Assembly: GCF_001426585.1 (NCBI RefSeq)
Contig: NZ_LMEI01000012.1
Coordinates: 586,056-650,055 of the forward strand
Direction of reading: 5' to 3'
DNA length: 64,000 bases
DNA from: Streptomyces sp. Root431
Lineage (GTDB): Bacteria > Actinomycetota > Actinomycetes > Streptomycetales > Streptomycetaceae
Shown here: piece by piece, positions 1 to 7,524 of the stretch
Layout of the letters: each line of letters opens with the position of its first letter
How positions within the stretch are numbered: the stretch's first letter is position 1
Notes under the pieces: generated by a model
What the model saw: the letters and a program-made list of their open reading frames with translations, nothing else
Told to the model about the DNA's origin: nothing
Database searches by the model: none
Made by a program: the position numbers and the translations under genes

Positions 1-1041
1 GGCGCTGTTGGGGAGTCCGGTGAGGGCGTCGTGCGAGGCGCGGTGGGCGAGCTGGAGCTCGTGGCGCTTGCGCTCCTCGATGTCCTCGACGTGGGTGAGG
101 AGGAAGCGGGGCCCGTCGGCGGTGTCGGCGACGACCGAGTTCCGCAGGGACACCCAGACGTACGTGCCGTCGCGCCGCCCGAGGCGCAGCTCGGCGCGGC
201 CGCCCTCGGCTGAGGTCCGGAGCAGGGTCCCTATGTCCTCGGGGTGGACGAGGTCGGCGAAGGAGTAGCGCCGCATGACGGAGGCGGGCCGGCCGAGGAG
301 CCGGCACAGGGCGTCGTTGGTACGGAGCAGCCGGCCGTGCTGGTCGCCGCCCATCTCGGCGATGGCCATGCCGGAGGGGGCGTACTCGAAGGCCTGCCGG
401 AAGGACTCCTCGCTGGCGCGCAGGGCCTGCTGCTCCCTTTCGAGCCGGACGAGGGCGCGCTGCATGTTGGAGCGGAGGCGGGCGTTGCTGATCGCGATCG
501 CCGACTGCGAGGCGTACATCTGGAGCGCTTCCTGGCCCCAGGGGCCGGGGTGCCGGCCGTTGCGCGGGCGGTCGACGGATATGACGCCGAGCAGTTCACG
601 GCCGGAGCCGGAGGCGTACATGGGGGCGTAGAGGCGGTCGTGGGGGTGCCACTCGTCCTCGAAGCGGGGCGCGGGGCCGTCGGTGTGCCACTGGGGGACG
701 TCGTCCTCCATGAGCACCCAGCCCTCGGTGTGTGGGATGAAGCGGAGGTCGCCCCACTCGGAGCCCATGGACAGGCGGCGGTCCCAGGAGGCACGGGAGC
801 CGACCCGGCCGGTGATCAGGGCTTCGGCGGCGGAGCTTCCGGCGAAGGCGGCGACGACGAGGTCACCGTCGGGGCGTACGAGGTTGACGCAGGCCAGCTC
901 GTAGTTGAGACCGGCGACCACACCGTCGGCGACGGTCTGCAGGGTGTCCGCCAGGCTGCGGGCTGTGTTGAGGTCCGCCACGACCTGATGCAGCTGCCGC
1001 AGGGTCGAGAGACGGACGTACGGCTCCGACTCGGTCTCCAT
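1..1041 (-). CDS. cdgB: GAF-PAS-GGDEF diguanylate cyclase CdgB (3' end outside window)
   Basis: The reading frame runs from ATG at 1041 to the left edge with no stop, giving 347 residues. It begins METESEPYVRLSTLRQLHQ, continues through a GAF-like domain (about residues 15-180), then a PAS/PAC domain (about 205-325, with FRQAFEYAPSGMAIAEMGG and VEDIEERKRHE), and reaches DALTGLPN, the entry to a GGDEF domain, at the edge. The catalytic GGDEF motif lies outside the window. This domain order is that of Streptomyces CdgB, which makes the second messenger c-di-GMP and affects development. A GGGGAG Shine-Dalgarno precedes the start. The gene diverges from the flavin reductase gene, and a CRP-like palindrome lies 127 bp upstream. 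The family is clear; the exact symbol rests on domain order and locus context. Confidence 0.85.
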   Translation of the reverse strand, partial: METESEPYVRLSTLRQLHQVVADLNTARSLADTLQTVADGVVAGLNYELACVNLVRPDGDLVVAAFAGSSAAEALITGRVGSRASWDRRLSMGSEWGDLRFIPHTEGWVLMEDDVPQWHTDGPAPRFEDEWHPHDRLYAPMYASGSGRELLGVISVDRPRNGRHPGPWGQEALQMYASQSAIAISNARLRSNMQRALVRLEREQQALRASEESFRQAFEYAPSGMAIAEMGGDQHGRLLRTNDALCRLLGRPASVMRRYSFADLVHPEDIGTLLRTSAEGGRAELRLGRRDGTYVWVSLRNSVVADTADGPRFLLTHVEDIEERKRHELQLAHRASHDALTGLPNSA

Positions 1042-1167
1042 CGCTCGCTCTCCCCGAGACCTCGACAGCAACTCCAGGGTTCTCATCGGCTTCGTGCTGC
1101 ACTGTCCCTGCCACTGAATCACAGCGAGCTGCGCACCCGGTACACAGGGTCAGCAAATACTGGCGTC

Positions 1168-1183
1168 TGTGACTCAAGTCACA
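1168..1183. promoter_or_regulatory. CRP-like palindrome upstream of cdgB
   Basis: TGTGACTCAAGTCACA has two perfect 7-bp arms around CA and contains TGTGA-N6-TCACA, the canonical CRP/FNR half-site arrangement. It lies in the cdgB/flavin reductase divergent region. Streptomyces Crp recognises similar palindromes. BldD also controls cdgB in Streptomyces and its box shares TGAC/GTCA halves, but with one more central base than here. Binding is inferred. Confidence 0.5.
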
Positions 1184-1388
1184 AGAGGTCATGGCGGGTC
1201 GCGCACAACCCTCCGCGGTGGTCTGGGCCTAGGGGTCTCCGCAGTGAGACACGTGCCACCTGAGGCCGCCGAGGGGGCGGGCGCCCGCCGGGCTCGGCCG
1301 CCCGGCCTCAGTCGCCGGCCGGCAGGGCCGGGGGCTTGCGGAGCAGCCACTGCCCGAAGGCCCGGCACGGGACGCGAGGGTCCCGGGC

Positions 1389-1404
1389 GGGGTCCTAGGA
1401 CCCC
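1389..1404. promoter_or_regulatory. 16-bp perfect palindrome before the flavin reductase gene
   Basis: GGGGTCCTAGGACCCC is a perfect palindrome 54 bp ahead of the presumed -10 hexamer (TAGCGT, 1458-1463) of the downstream gene. It looks like a dimeric-regulator operator. No regulator is identified. Apart from this and the CRP-like site I see nothing coding in 1042-1469. Confidence 0.35.
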
Positions 1405-1469
1405 CGGAGGTGGCGGACTGGTCCCCGGGCCCGATGCGGCTCGCCACCGGCCCGGTCTAGCGTGCTGGT

Positions 1470-2036
1470 GTGCTGCAGAAGACCCCCGCCCCGCCCCCCG
1501 TCTCCGATCTGGCCATCCCTCATGCTGAGGGGGTGAGCAACGACGAGTTCCGGGCGGCGATGTCCCGCCTCGCGGCGGGCGTGGTCCTGGTGACGGCGCA
1601 CGACCCCGACGAGGGCCCGCGCGGCGAGGACGTCGGCATGACGGCCACCGCCTTCATGTCGGTCTCCCTCGACCCGCCCCTGGTCCTGGTCAGCCTCCGC
1701 AACGGCTCCCGCATGGACGACCTGCTCGCGGAGGTCCCGGTCTGGGCGGTGTCGGTGCTCTCCGATGGCCAGCGGCAGGTCGCCGGGCGCTTCGCGATGA
1801 AGAACCGCGTCAGCGACCGGCTCCTCTTCGCCGACCTTCCGTACACGCGCGGCGAGGAGAGCGGCGCGCCGCTGCTCGGCGGGGCGCTGGCGGTCCTGGA
1901 GTGCCGCACGGAGAGCCGGGTCGTGGCCGGGGACCACACCCTGGTCGTCGGCCGGGTCCTGGCGGCCGGTCTGCCCTCGACGGACGGCAGCGGCCCGCTG
2001 ACGTACTTCCAGGGGAAGTACCGCCACCTGAGCTGA
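1470..2036 (+). CDS. flavin reductase domain protein (FMN-binding split barrel)
   Basis: This 188-residue protein has the layout of the flavin reductase-like family (HpaC/ActVB type), small cytoplasmic enzymes that bind FMN and use NAD(P)H to supply reduced flavin to monooxygenases. Family-typical stretches are RAAMSRLAAGVVLVTA near the N terminus, GMTATAFMSVSLDPPLVLVS over the flavin-binding strand-turn, and a final GPLTYFQGKYRHL. The GTG start at 1470 has no Shine-Dalgarno but follows TAGCGT by 6 nt, so the mRNA may be leaderless. It diverges from cdgB. No partner oxygenase is adjacent, so the physiological acceptor is unknown. Confidence 0.85.
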   Translation: MLQKTPAPPPVSDLAIPHAEGVSNDEFRAAMSRLAAGVVLVTAHDPDEGPRGEDVGMTATAFMSVSLDPPLVLVSLRNGSRMDDLLAEVPVWAVSVLSDGQRQVAGRFAMKNRVSDRLLFADLPYTRGEESGAPLLGGALAVLECRTESRVVAGDHTLVVGRVLAAGLPSTDGSGPLTYFQGKYRHLS

Positions 2037-2069
2037 GAGCGACGAGGGGGGCCTCGGAGGAGGGGGGCC

Positions 2070-2501
2070 TCAGCCCCAGTCCCCCCGGGAGTTCCGGGTC
2101 CGCTTGGTCTCCGAGCGCTGCTTCTTCTCGCGCAGCCGGCGTTCGTTGATGCCGCGCGGGATCTTGGTCGCCCTGCGGGGCTTCGGCGGCGGGGCCGTCG
2201 CCTCGGCGAGGAGGGCGGCGAGGCGGACCGCGGCCGTCTCGCGGTTCCGCCACTGGGAGCGGTGCTCCGAGGCGCGGACCGTGACGACGCCGTTGACGAG
2301 GCGGGAGGCGAGGCGCTCCAGGGCGCGGGCCTTCCACACCTCGGGGAGCGACGCGGTGGCCGCGAGGTCGAAGCGGAGCTCCACCTGCGAGTCGCTGGTG
2401 TTCACGTGCTGCCCGCCCGGCCCCGACGACCGCGAGAAACGCCACTGAAGCTCGGCCTCGGGGAGCGAGACGGAGCCGCGGATGGGATAGGGACCGGACA
2501 T
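2070..2501 (-). CDS. arfB: ArfB-type ribosome rescue factor (peptidyl-tRNA hydrolase)
   Basis: A short class-I release-factor-like protein of 143 residues. It carries the catalytic GGQ in SRSSGPGGQHVNTSDSQVEL (residues about 26-45) and ends in a long basic tail rich in Lys and Arg (about 105-143). In ArfB/YaeJ the tail enters the empty mRNA channel of a stalled ribosome while GGQ hydrolyses the peptidyl-tRNA. It lacks the codon-recognition domain of RF1/RF2, as expected for this family. The start chosen is ATG 2501 (MSGPYPIRG); an in-frame ATG lies three codons upstream at 2510. It is convergent with the flavin reductase gene, with a 33-bp gap. Confidence 0.9.
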   Translation of the reverse strand: MSGPYPIRGSVSLPEAELQWRFSRSSGPGGQHVNTSDSQVELRFDLAATASLPEVWKARALERLASRLVNGVVTVRASEHRSQWRNRETAAVRLAALLAEATAPPPKPRRATKIPRGINERRLREKKQRSETKRTRNSRGDWG

Positions 2502-2625
2502 GCCCCCCATGTTCCCCGCAGTGGGCCGTTGGAGTCATCCTCTTTTCACCGGGAACCCTCCGGGAACCGCTGGAGGCCCGCGCGCGTTTCTCCAGGCGAA
2601 GACACCACGATGAAAGGGACTTTCC

Positions 2626-3201
2626 ATGGCTGTGAGCCTGTCCAAGGGCGGCAACGTCTCCCTGACCAAGGAGGCCCCGGGCCTCGCCGCCGTCACCGTG
2701 GGCCTCGGCTGGGACGTCCGCACCACCACCGGCACCGACTTCGACCTCGACGCTTCCGCGATCGGTGTGGACGCAGCCGGCAAGGTCGCCTCCGACGCCC
2801 ACTTCGTCTTCTTCAACAACAAGGCGACGCCGGACCAGACCATCGTCCACACCGGTGACAACCGCACCGGCGAGGGCGGCGGCGACGACGAGCAGATCAA
2901 CGTCAACCTGGCAGCGCTGCCGGCCAACGTCGACAAGATCGTCTTCCCGGTCTCGATCTACGACGCGGTCGCCCGCTCGCAGAACTTCGGCCAGGTGCGG
3001 AACGCCTACATCCGCATCGTCAACCAGGCCGGCGGCGCCGAGCTCGCCCGCTACGACCTCTCCGAGGACGCCGCCGTCGAGACCGCCATGGTCTTCGGCG
3101 AGCTCTACCGCAACGGCGCCGAGTGGAAGTTCCGCGCGGTCGGCCAGGGCTACGCCTCGGGCCTCGAGGGCATCGCCCGCGACTTCGGCGTCAACCTCTA
3201 G
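2626..3201 (+). CDS. TerD family stress protein (tellurium resistance-like)
   Basis: A 191-residue single-domain TerD protein starting MAVSLSKGGNVSLTK. Diagnostic pieces are GLGWDVRTTTGTDFDLDASA (about 31-50), VFFNNKATPDQTIVHTGDN, the acidic GEGGGDDEQINVNL stretch that contributes Ca2+ ligands in this family, and a C-terminal GQGYASGLEGIARDFGVNL. TerD proteins bind calcium and are linked to tellurite, oxidative and envelope stress and, in Streptomyces, to development. AAAGGGA lies about 8 nt before the ATG. It stands alone rather than in a ter operon. A second TerD domain in this window is fused to a nuclease (20707-22767). Confidence 0.93.
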   Translation: MAVSLSKGGNVSLTKEAPGLAAVTVGLGWDVRTTTGTDFDLDASAIGVDAAGKVASDAHFVFFNNKATPDQTIVHTGDNRTGEGGGDDEQINVNLAALPANVDKIVFPVSIYDAVARSQNFGQVRNAYIRIVNQAGGAELARYDLSEDAAVETAMVFGELYRNGAEWKFRAVGQGYASGLEGIARDFGVNL

Positions 3202-3270
3202 GACTCCTTAGAAGAGCCGTAGAGAAGAGCCGTAAGGCAGAGCCGTAAAGCAGAGCCGCAAAAGGCTCGG

Positions 3271-3303
3271 GAGCCCCGGCGCGATTTCTCCGCGCCGGGG
3301 CTC
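3271..3303 (+). terminator. hairpin terminator after terD-like gene
   Basis: A perfect 13-bp stem (GAGCCCCGGCGCG and its complement) with a 7-nt loop. It is preceded by four or five imperfect copies of AGAGCCGTA between about 3212 and 3262. Confidence 0.75.
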
Positions 3304-3325
3304 CGCGCGTGTCTACCCTTGCCGC

Positions 3326-3853
3326 GTGATCGTCGAAGCCCTCGCCCCCAAGGCCCTGGAGGACGGCGCCGCCCTCCCCGGCGCGCTGCTCACCGAGCTC
3401 ACCGCGCTCTACGCGTCGAACGAGGAGTTCCAGCAGCTCAGCGGCGACTTCCCGGACCCCTCCGACATCCGCCCCGAGCAGGTCGCGGCGGCCCTCGCCG
3501 ACGAGCTCGCGCAGCCCACCGCCGAGGTCCTCCTCGCCCGCTCCGAGGGCCGGCTCGTCGCCGTCGCCGTCACCCTCGGCCGCCACCCCGACCCGGCCGA
3601 TCCGGACCCGTGGCTCGGACTGCTCATGGTCCACACCGGCGAACAGCGCGCCGGCCACGGACGCCGGCTCGCCGCGTACGTCGAGGACCGCTTCCGCGCC
3701 GCGGGCCGCACCGGTCTGCGGCTCGCCGTCCTGGAGAACAACCCGAAGGCCCTCGCCTTCTGGACCTCCCTCGGCTACGAGGAGACCGCCCGCCGCCCGG
3801 ACCTCGCCCACGGCCGCCCGTGCGTCGTCCTGCGCAAGAGCCTGAGCGGCTAG
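3326..3853 (+). CDS. GNAT family N-acetyltransferase
   Basis: A 175-residue GNAT protein. The acetyl-CoA loop reads LMVHTGEQRAGHGRRLAAYV (about 108-127), a variant of the Q/RxxGxG/A motif. It is followed by RLAVLENNPKALAFWTSLGYEE, the beta5-alpha4 region that positions the acceptor, and a last strand CVVLRKSLSG. The substrate cannot be read from sequence. GTG 3326 is 6 nt after TACCCT (3314-3319), so the transcript is probably leaderless. It converges on the M1 peptidase gene with only 7 bp between stops. Confidence 0.85.
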   Translation: MIVEALAPKALEDGAALPGALLTELTALYASNEEFQQLSGDFPDPSDIRPEQVAAALADELAQPTAEVLLARSEGRLVAVAVTLGRHPDPADPDPWLGLLMVHTGEQRAGHGRRLAAYVEDRFRAAGRTGLRLAVLENNPKALAFWTSLGYEETARRPDLAHGRPCVVLRKSLSG

Positions 3854-3860
3854 CCGTCGG

Positions 3861-5276
3861 CTACGGGGCGGACGGCTTGTCGTCTCCGTACAGCCAGACC
3901 TTCCACAGCGCGCCGAGGTCCTTCCCCGCCACGCTCTCCGCGTAGGCCGTGAAGTCGTCCGTGGAGGCGTTGGCGTGGCGGTACTTCGCGGGCCAGCCGC
4001 GCAGGATCTCGTCGAAGGTGGCGTCCCCGACCGTTTCCCGCAGCTTGTGGAGGACCATCGCGCCCCGCTGGTACACGGGCGGGTCGAAGAGGTTCTCGGC
4101 GGCGGGCGGGGCGGCCGGCGGGAAGGCCCAGTTGGCGTCCTGGGCGAAGGCCCGCTCGAAGTGCGTCCGCGCGGGGACGCCCTCGTGCTCCTCCGTGTAC
4201 AGCCACTCGGCGTACGTGGCGAAGCCCTCGTTCAGCCACAGGTCCCGCCAGGTCGCGGGGGTGACCGAGTTCCCGAACCACTGGTGGGCCAGCTCGTGGA
4301 CGAGGGTCGTCCGGTCGAAGGCGGCGGCGGGGAAGACGGGCCGCGTCTGGGTCTCCAGGGCGTAGCCGAGGGTCCCGTCGACGGTGACGATCGCCCCGGC
4401 GGCCGAGAAGGGGTACGGGCCGAAGCGCTCGGCCTGCCGGGCGAGGATCGCGGGGATCTCGCCCCGCAGCGCCGCGCTGCCCGCCGCGACCGACGGCTCG
4501 GCTGCCGTCAGGACGGGCAGGGACGCGGGGCCGGTCGCCGACGCCGTCTCGTACCGGCCGATCGCGACCGTCGCCAGATAGCTCGCCATCGGCTCGGCCG
4601 TGTGCCACACGGTGGTGACCCGGCCGTCCCGCTCCGTCCGCCGCTCGGTCCTGACGCCGTTGGAGAGCCCTTCGAGCCCGGCCGGCACGGTGAGTGTGAT
4701 GTCGTAGGCGGCCTTGTCGGCGGGGTGGTGGTTGCCGGGGAACCACGTCATGGAACCCTCCGGTTCGCCGACCGCGACCGCCCCGCCGGCCGTGCGCAGC
4801 CAGCCCTCCTCGGAGCCGTCCGCGTCCGTGATCGGCTCCGGCACGCCCGTATAGGTGACGGTGACGGTGAACTCCGCCCCGTCGCGGATGTCCTCGCGCG
4901 GACGGAGCGTCAGCTCGTTCCCCGCCCTGTTGTACGCGGCGGGGGCGCCGTCCACGGTGGCGCCGGAGACGCGGAGCCCGGCCAGGTCGAGGTTGAAGGC
5001 GCTGAGGTCCTGGCCGGCGCGGGCGGTGATCTCGGCGGTGCCGTCGAGGCGGCCGGTGCCCGGGTCGTAGGCGAGGGACAGGGCGTAGTGCCGCACGTCG
5101 TAGCCGCCGTTGCCGAGCCTGGGGAAGTACGGGTCGCGCAGCCCGGCGGCCCCGGGGGCGCCCTCGACCCCGCCGCCGACCGCTGTGCAGCCGCCCGCGA
5201 GGAGCGCGAGGGCGAGGAGGCCCGACGCGGCCCCGATCCGCCGGCGCCGCCGGGTCACGTCCCCGTTTGCGTCCAT
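3861..5276 (-). CDS. M1 family metallopeptidase lipoprotein
   Basis: This 471-residue protein has a lipoprotein signal with lipobox LAGGC (Cys30), so it should be anchored on the outer face of the membrane. It is an M1 (aminopeptidase N-like) zinc peptidase: HELAH at 327-331 and Glu350 fit HExxH-x18-E, and ALETQ (306-310) occupies the place of the GAMEN exopeptidase motif. It covers the N-terminal beta domain and the catalytic domain but lacks the long C-terminal helical domain of classical PepN. ATG 5276 lies 6 nt after TAGGAT on the minus strand, so it is likely leaderless. The role is probably peptide trimming outside the cell. Confidence 0.92.
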   Translation of the reverse strand: MDANGDVTRRRRRIGAASGLLALALLAGGCTAVGGGVEGAPGAAGLRDPYFPRLGNGGYDVRHYALSLAYDPGTGRLDGTAEITARAGQDLSAFNLDLAGLRVSGATVDGAPAAYNRAGNELTLRPREDIRDGAEFTVTVTYTGVPEPITDADGSEEGWLRTAGGAVAVGEPEGSMTWFPGNHHPADKAAYDITLTVPAGLEGLSNGVRTERRTERDGRVTTVWHTAEPMASYLATVAIGRYETASATGPASLPVLTAAEPSVAAGSAALRGEIPAILARQAERFGPYPFSAAGAIVTVDGTLGYALETQTRPVFPAAAFDRTTLVHELAHQWFGNSVTPATWRDLWLNEGFATYAEWLYTEEHEGVPARTHFERAFAQDANWAFPPAAPPAAENLFDPPVYQRGAMVLHKLRETVGDATFDEILRGWPAKYRHANASTDDFTAYAESVAGKDLGALWKVWLYGDDKPSAP

Positions 5277-5324
5277 GCACCGATCCTAAGCAGGACGGAC
5301 GGGCGGGGCCGGGCACGCGAAAAC

Positions 5325-5362
5325 GGTGGTGGCGCCCGGCGGGGGATCCGGGCGCCACCACC
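5325..5362 (-). terminator. terminator downstream of hbpS-like gene
   Basis: A perfect 15-bp GC-rich stem with an 8-nt loop lies 29 bp past the hbpS stop codon and 48 bp upstream of the M1 peptidase start. It probably ends hbpS transcription. Confidence 0.7.
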
Positions 5363-5390
5363 AGCTGGGGGGCTACTGCCGAGCGTGAGC

Positions 5391-5910
5391 TCAGTTGGCG
5401 AGGGCGGCCACGCCCGCCTGGGCGAACTTCTCGTCCAGGTCGCCGGACGGGGCACCCGCGACGCCGATGCCCGCGATGGGCGCGCCCTTGGCGGTCACCG
5501 GGGCGCCGCCGGCGAGGAAGAGGGTGCCGGGGATGTCCTTCAGGGTCGGGGCCTGGGCGAGGCGGCCCGCGAGGACGGAGGTCGGGGCGTTCCACGAGAC
5601 GGCGGTGAAGGCCTTGCGCTCGGCGGACTCGTAGGACTGCGGGCCGGCGCCGTCGCCGCGCAGGGTCACGATGGTGTTGCCGTTGCGGTCGACGACGGCG
5701 ACGGAGACGCGCTGGTTCTCCTTCTCGGCGGCGTCGAGGGTCGCCCGCGATCGTCAGGTGCGTCGACTGCTGGAGGTTGGCGTTGCCGGCGTCGGCACGG
5801 ACGACGGCGGCGGGGGCCGCGGCCGGGGCGGAGGCGTTCGCGGAGACCGCGCCGAAGGTGCCGGCGGCGACGACAGCGGCGGCGGTGGCACCGAAGAGGA
5901 TCTTCTTCAT
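5391..5910 (-). pseudogene. hbpS: HbpS/GlcG-like heme-binding protein, frameshifted
   Basis: The N-terminal part starts at ATG 5910 (MKKILFGATAAAVVAAGTFG, a signal peptide) and runs to QSTHLTIA near 5750. There the family sequence jumps to another frame and resumes as ATLDAAEKENQRVSVAVVDR, ending LDEKFAQAGVAALAN at 5391. The span is 520 nt, not a multiple of three, and several residues expected before ATLDAAEK are missing, so the lesion is a small deletion plus frameshift. The shifted frame stays open for hundreds of codons toward 3850. HbpS is a secreted heme-binding octamer that modulates SenS in S. reticuli, and the divergent senS-senR pair here supports the identity. A sequencing error cannot be excluded. 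Confidence 0.8.
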
Positions 5911-6172
5911 GAGGGACTCCGTGAGGTGAGGTGGGGCGAGGAGGAGAGGGGAGGGCGTTCGGGGCGAGTTCGGGGCGAGGAGGCCGTTCGTTCGCTCTGA
6001 GATCCATCCTGTGGCCGGACCCGGGGCCGTTCGGTCCACGGTCCGGCTGCCCTCGCCGCGCACACTGGAGGACGGCCGGGTCAGCCGATCGGCTGATGCC
6101 GGTCTGGTCCCTCCGGGTCAGGATGGATTGATATCCCCAGGTCAGACCCGTTGGTATCCCTCTGCCAGACCC

Positions 6173-6261
6173 GTACGTCAGACCCCGGGTACGTCAGACG
6201 GGGTACGTCAGACCCCAGGTACGTCAGACCCCGGGTACGTCAGACCCCGGGTACGTCAGAC
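6173..6261 (+). repeat. six-copy GTACGTCAGAC array in the hbpS-senS intergenic region
   Basis: GTACGTCAGAC begins at 6173, 6189, 6203, 6219, 6235 and 6251, i.e. spacings of 16, 14, 16, 16 and 16 bp. Most units sit inside CCGGGT-N7-ACCCCGG, which is itself close to an inverted repeat. A degenerate GTCAGACCC precedes at 6141. The array ends 29 bp before the senS ATG and looks like a multi-site operator. The rest of 5911-6290 holds the divergent hbpS and senS promoters and no gene. Confidence 0.85.
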
Positions 6262-6290
6262 CGCCACGTCCGTCAGGAAAGGAGTCCGGA

Positions 6291-7469
6291 ATGGAAGCCA
6301 GGCAGGCGACACGGCCGCCCACCGAGCAGGACCCGGACGCCCCCTGGCTCGCGCGGGTCATGCACATCGCGTTCTTCCTCCTCCTCGGCGCCTCCCTCGC
6401 CCGCTTCCTGCTGCGCCACCCCTGGGAGGACCGCAGCCCCTGGATCGTCGCCCTCTCCGGCGCCCTCGCCTCCCTCTACCTGCTCGGCCCCGTCGTCGGC
6501 ACCCGCGCCGCCCCGCGCCGGATCGCCTGGCTGAGCACGGTCGTCGCCGTCTGGATCGTCCTCGTCGTCCTCGCGCCCAGCTTCGCCTGGTGCGCGGTCC
6601 CGCTCTTCTACACGGGCCTGCGCACCCTCCCCCCGCGTGCCGCGCTCGGCCTCGTCGTCCTGCTCACCGCCTTCGTCGTCTTCGCGCAGGTGCAGCTCGC
6701 CCACGGCGGCTGGGACCCGAACCTGATCGTCGCGCCGCCGGCCGTCGCCGCCATCGCCACCGGGGTGTTCGTCTACTCCGACCGGCAGGCCGCGCGGCAG
6801 CGGGCACTCATCCACGACCTGATCCGCACCCGGCGCGAACTGGCCGCCATCGAGCGCCGCGAGGGCACCCTCGCCGAGCGCCAGCGGCTCTCCATGGAGA
6901 TCCACGACACCCTCGCGCAGGGCCTGTCCAGCCAGCAGATGCTGCTCCAGGCGGCGGACCGCACCTGGGACAGCGACCCCGTCACCGCGCGCCGCCACGT
7001 CCGTACCGCCGAGTCCATCGCCGAGCGGAACCTCGCCGAGGCGCGCCGCTTCGTCCACGACCTCGCCCCCGCCGACCTCGCCGAGGGCGGCGGTCTCGAA
7101 GAGGCCCTGCGCGGTCTGGCGGCCCGCGAGTCGGCGGACTTCCGGGTGGACGGCACGGCGGTGCCGCTGCCCGACCGGACGCAGTCGGCGCTCCTGCGGA
7201 TCGCGCAGGGCGCCCTCTCCAACATCCGCGAGCACGCGGGCGCCGACACCGCCGCCCTGACCCTCACGTACCTGGACGACCAGGTGGTCCTGGACATCGC
7301 CGACGACGGCCACGGCTTCGACCCGGCGCTCACGCGCGACCCGGGCCTGCGCGGCCACGGGCTGCGCGCGATGCGGGTGCGGGCGCAGCAGCTCGGCGGC
7401 ACCCTGACGGTCGAGTCGGCCCCCGGCGAGGGCACGGTCCTCTCCGTCGCGATACCCCTGACACCCTGA
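6291..7469 (+). CDS. senS: SenS sensor histidine kinase
   Basis: A 392-residue NarL/DesK-class kinase. About five hydrophobic segments (roughly residues 20-42, 52-70, 78-98, 115-135 and 145-163) form the membrane input region. The dimerisation box is ERQRLSMEIHDTLAQGLSSQ with phosphoacceptor His205. The ATPase domain carries NIREHAG (N box) and DDGHGFD plus GHGLRAMRVRAQQLGG (G boxes). In S. reticuli SenS autophosphorylates, is modulated by extracellular HbpS and phosphorylates SenR in response to heme or redox stress. AAAGGAG precedes the ATG. The partner senR starts 56 bp after its stop, but the divergent hbpS is frameshifted. Confidence 0.88.
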   Translation: MEARQATRPPTEQDPDAPWLARVMHIAFFLLLGASLARFLLRHPWEDRSPWIVALSGALASLYLLGPVVGTRAAPRRIAWLSTVVAVWIVLVVLAPSFAWCAVPLFYTGLRTLPPRAALGLVVLLTAFVVFAQVQLAHGGWDPNLIVAPPAVAAIATGVFVYSDRQAARQRALIHDLIRTRRELAAIERREGTLAERQRLSMEIHDTLAQGLSSQQMLLQAADRTWDSDPVTARRHVRTAESIAERNLAEARRFVHDLAPADLAEGGGLEEALRGLAARESADFRVDGTAVPLPDRTQSALLRIAQGALSNIREHAGADTAALTLTYLDDQVVLDIADDGHGFDPALTRDPGLRGHGLRAMRVRAQQLGGTLTVESAPGEGTVLSVAIPLTP

Positions 7470-7524
7470 ACCCCGATGACCCTCTGAACCCCGAGCCCCC
7501 CCACCCCTGGACCTGGAGTCGTGA

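Noticed and set aside
1169..1182. BldD box upstream of cdgB
   Set aside because: Half-sites TGAC/GTCA fit, but the centre is one base shorter than the BldD consensus; the exact CRP-like arrangement is the better description.
3850..6063. 737-codon open frame across hbpS and the M1 peptidase gene on the minus strand
   Set aside because: It only matches protein family sequence over the first part of hbpS; afterwards it is an Arg/Pro-rich shadow of the correct frames. It is a consequence of high GC and of the hbpS frameshift.
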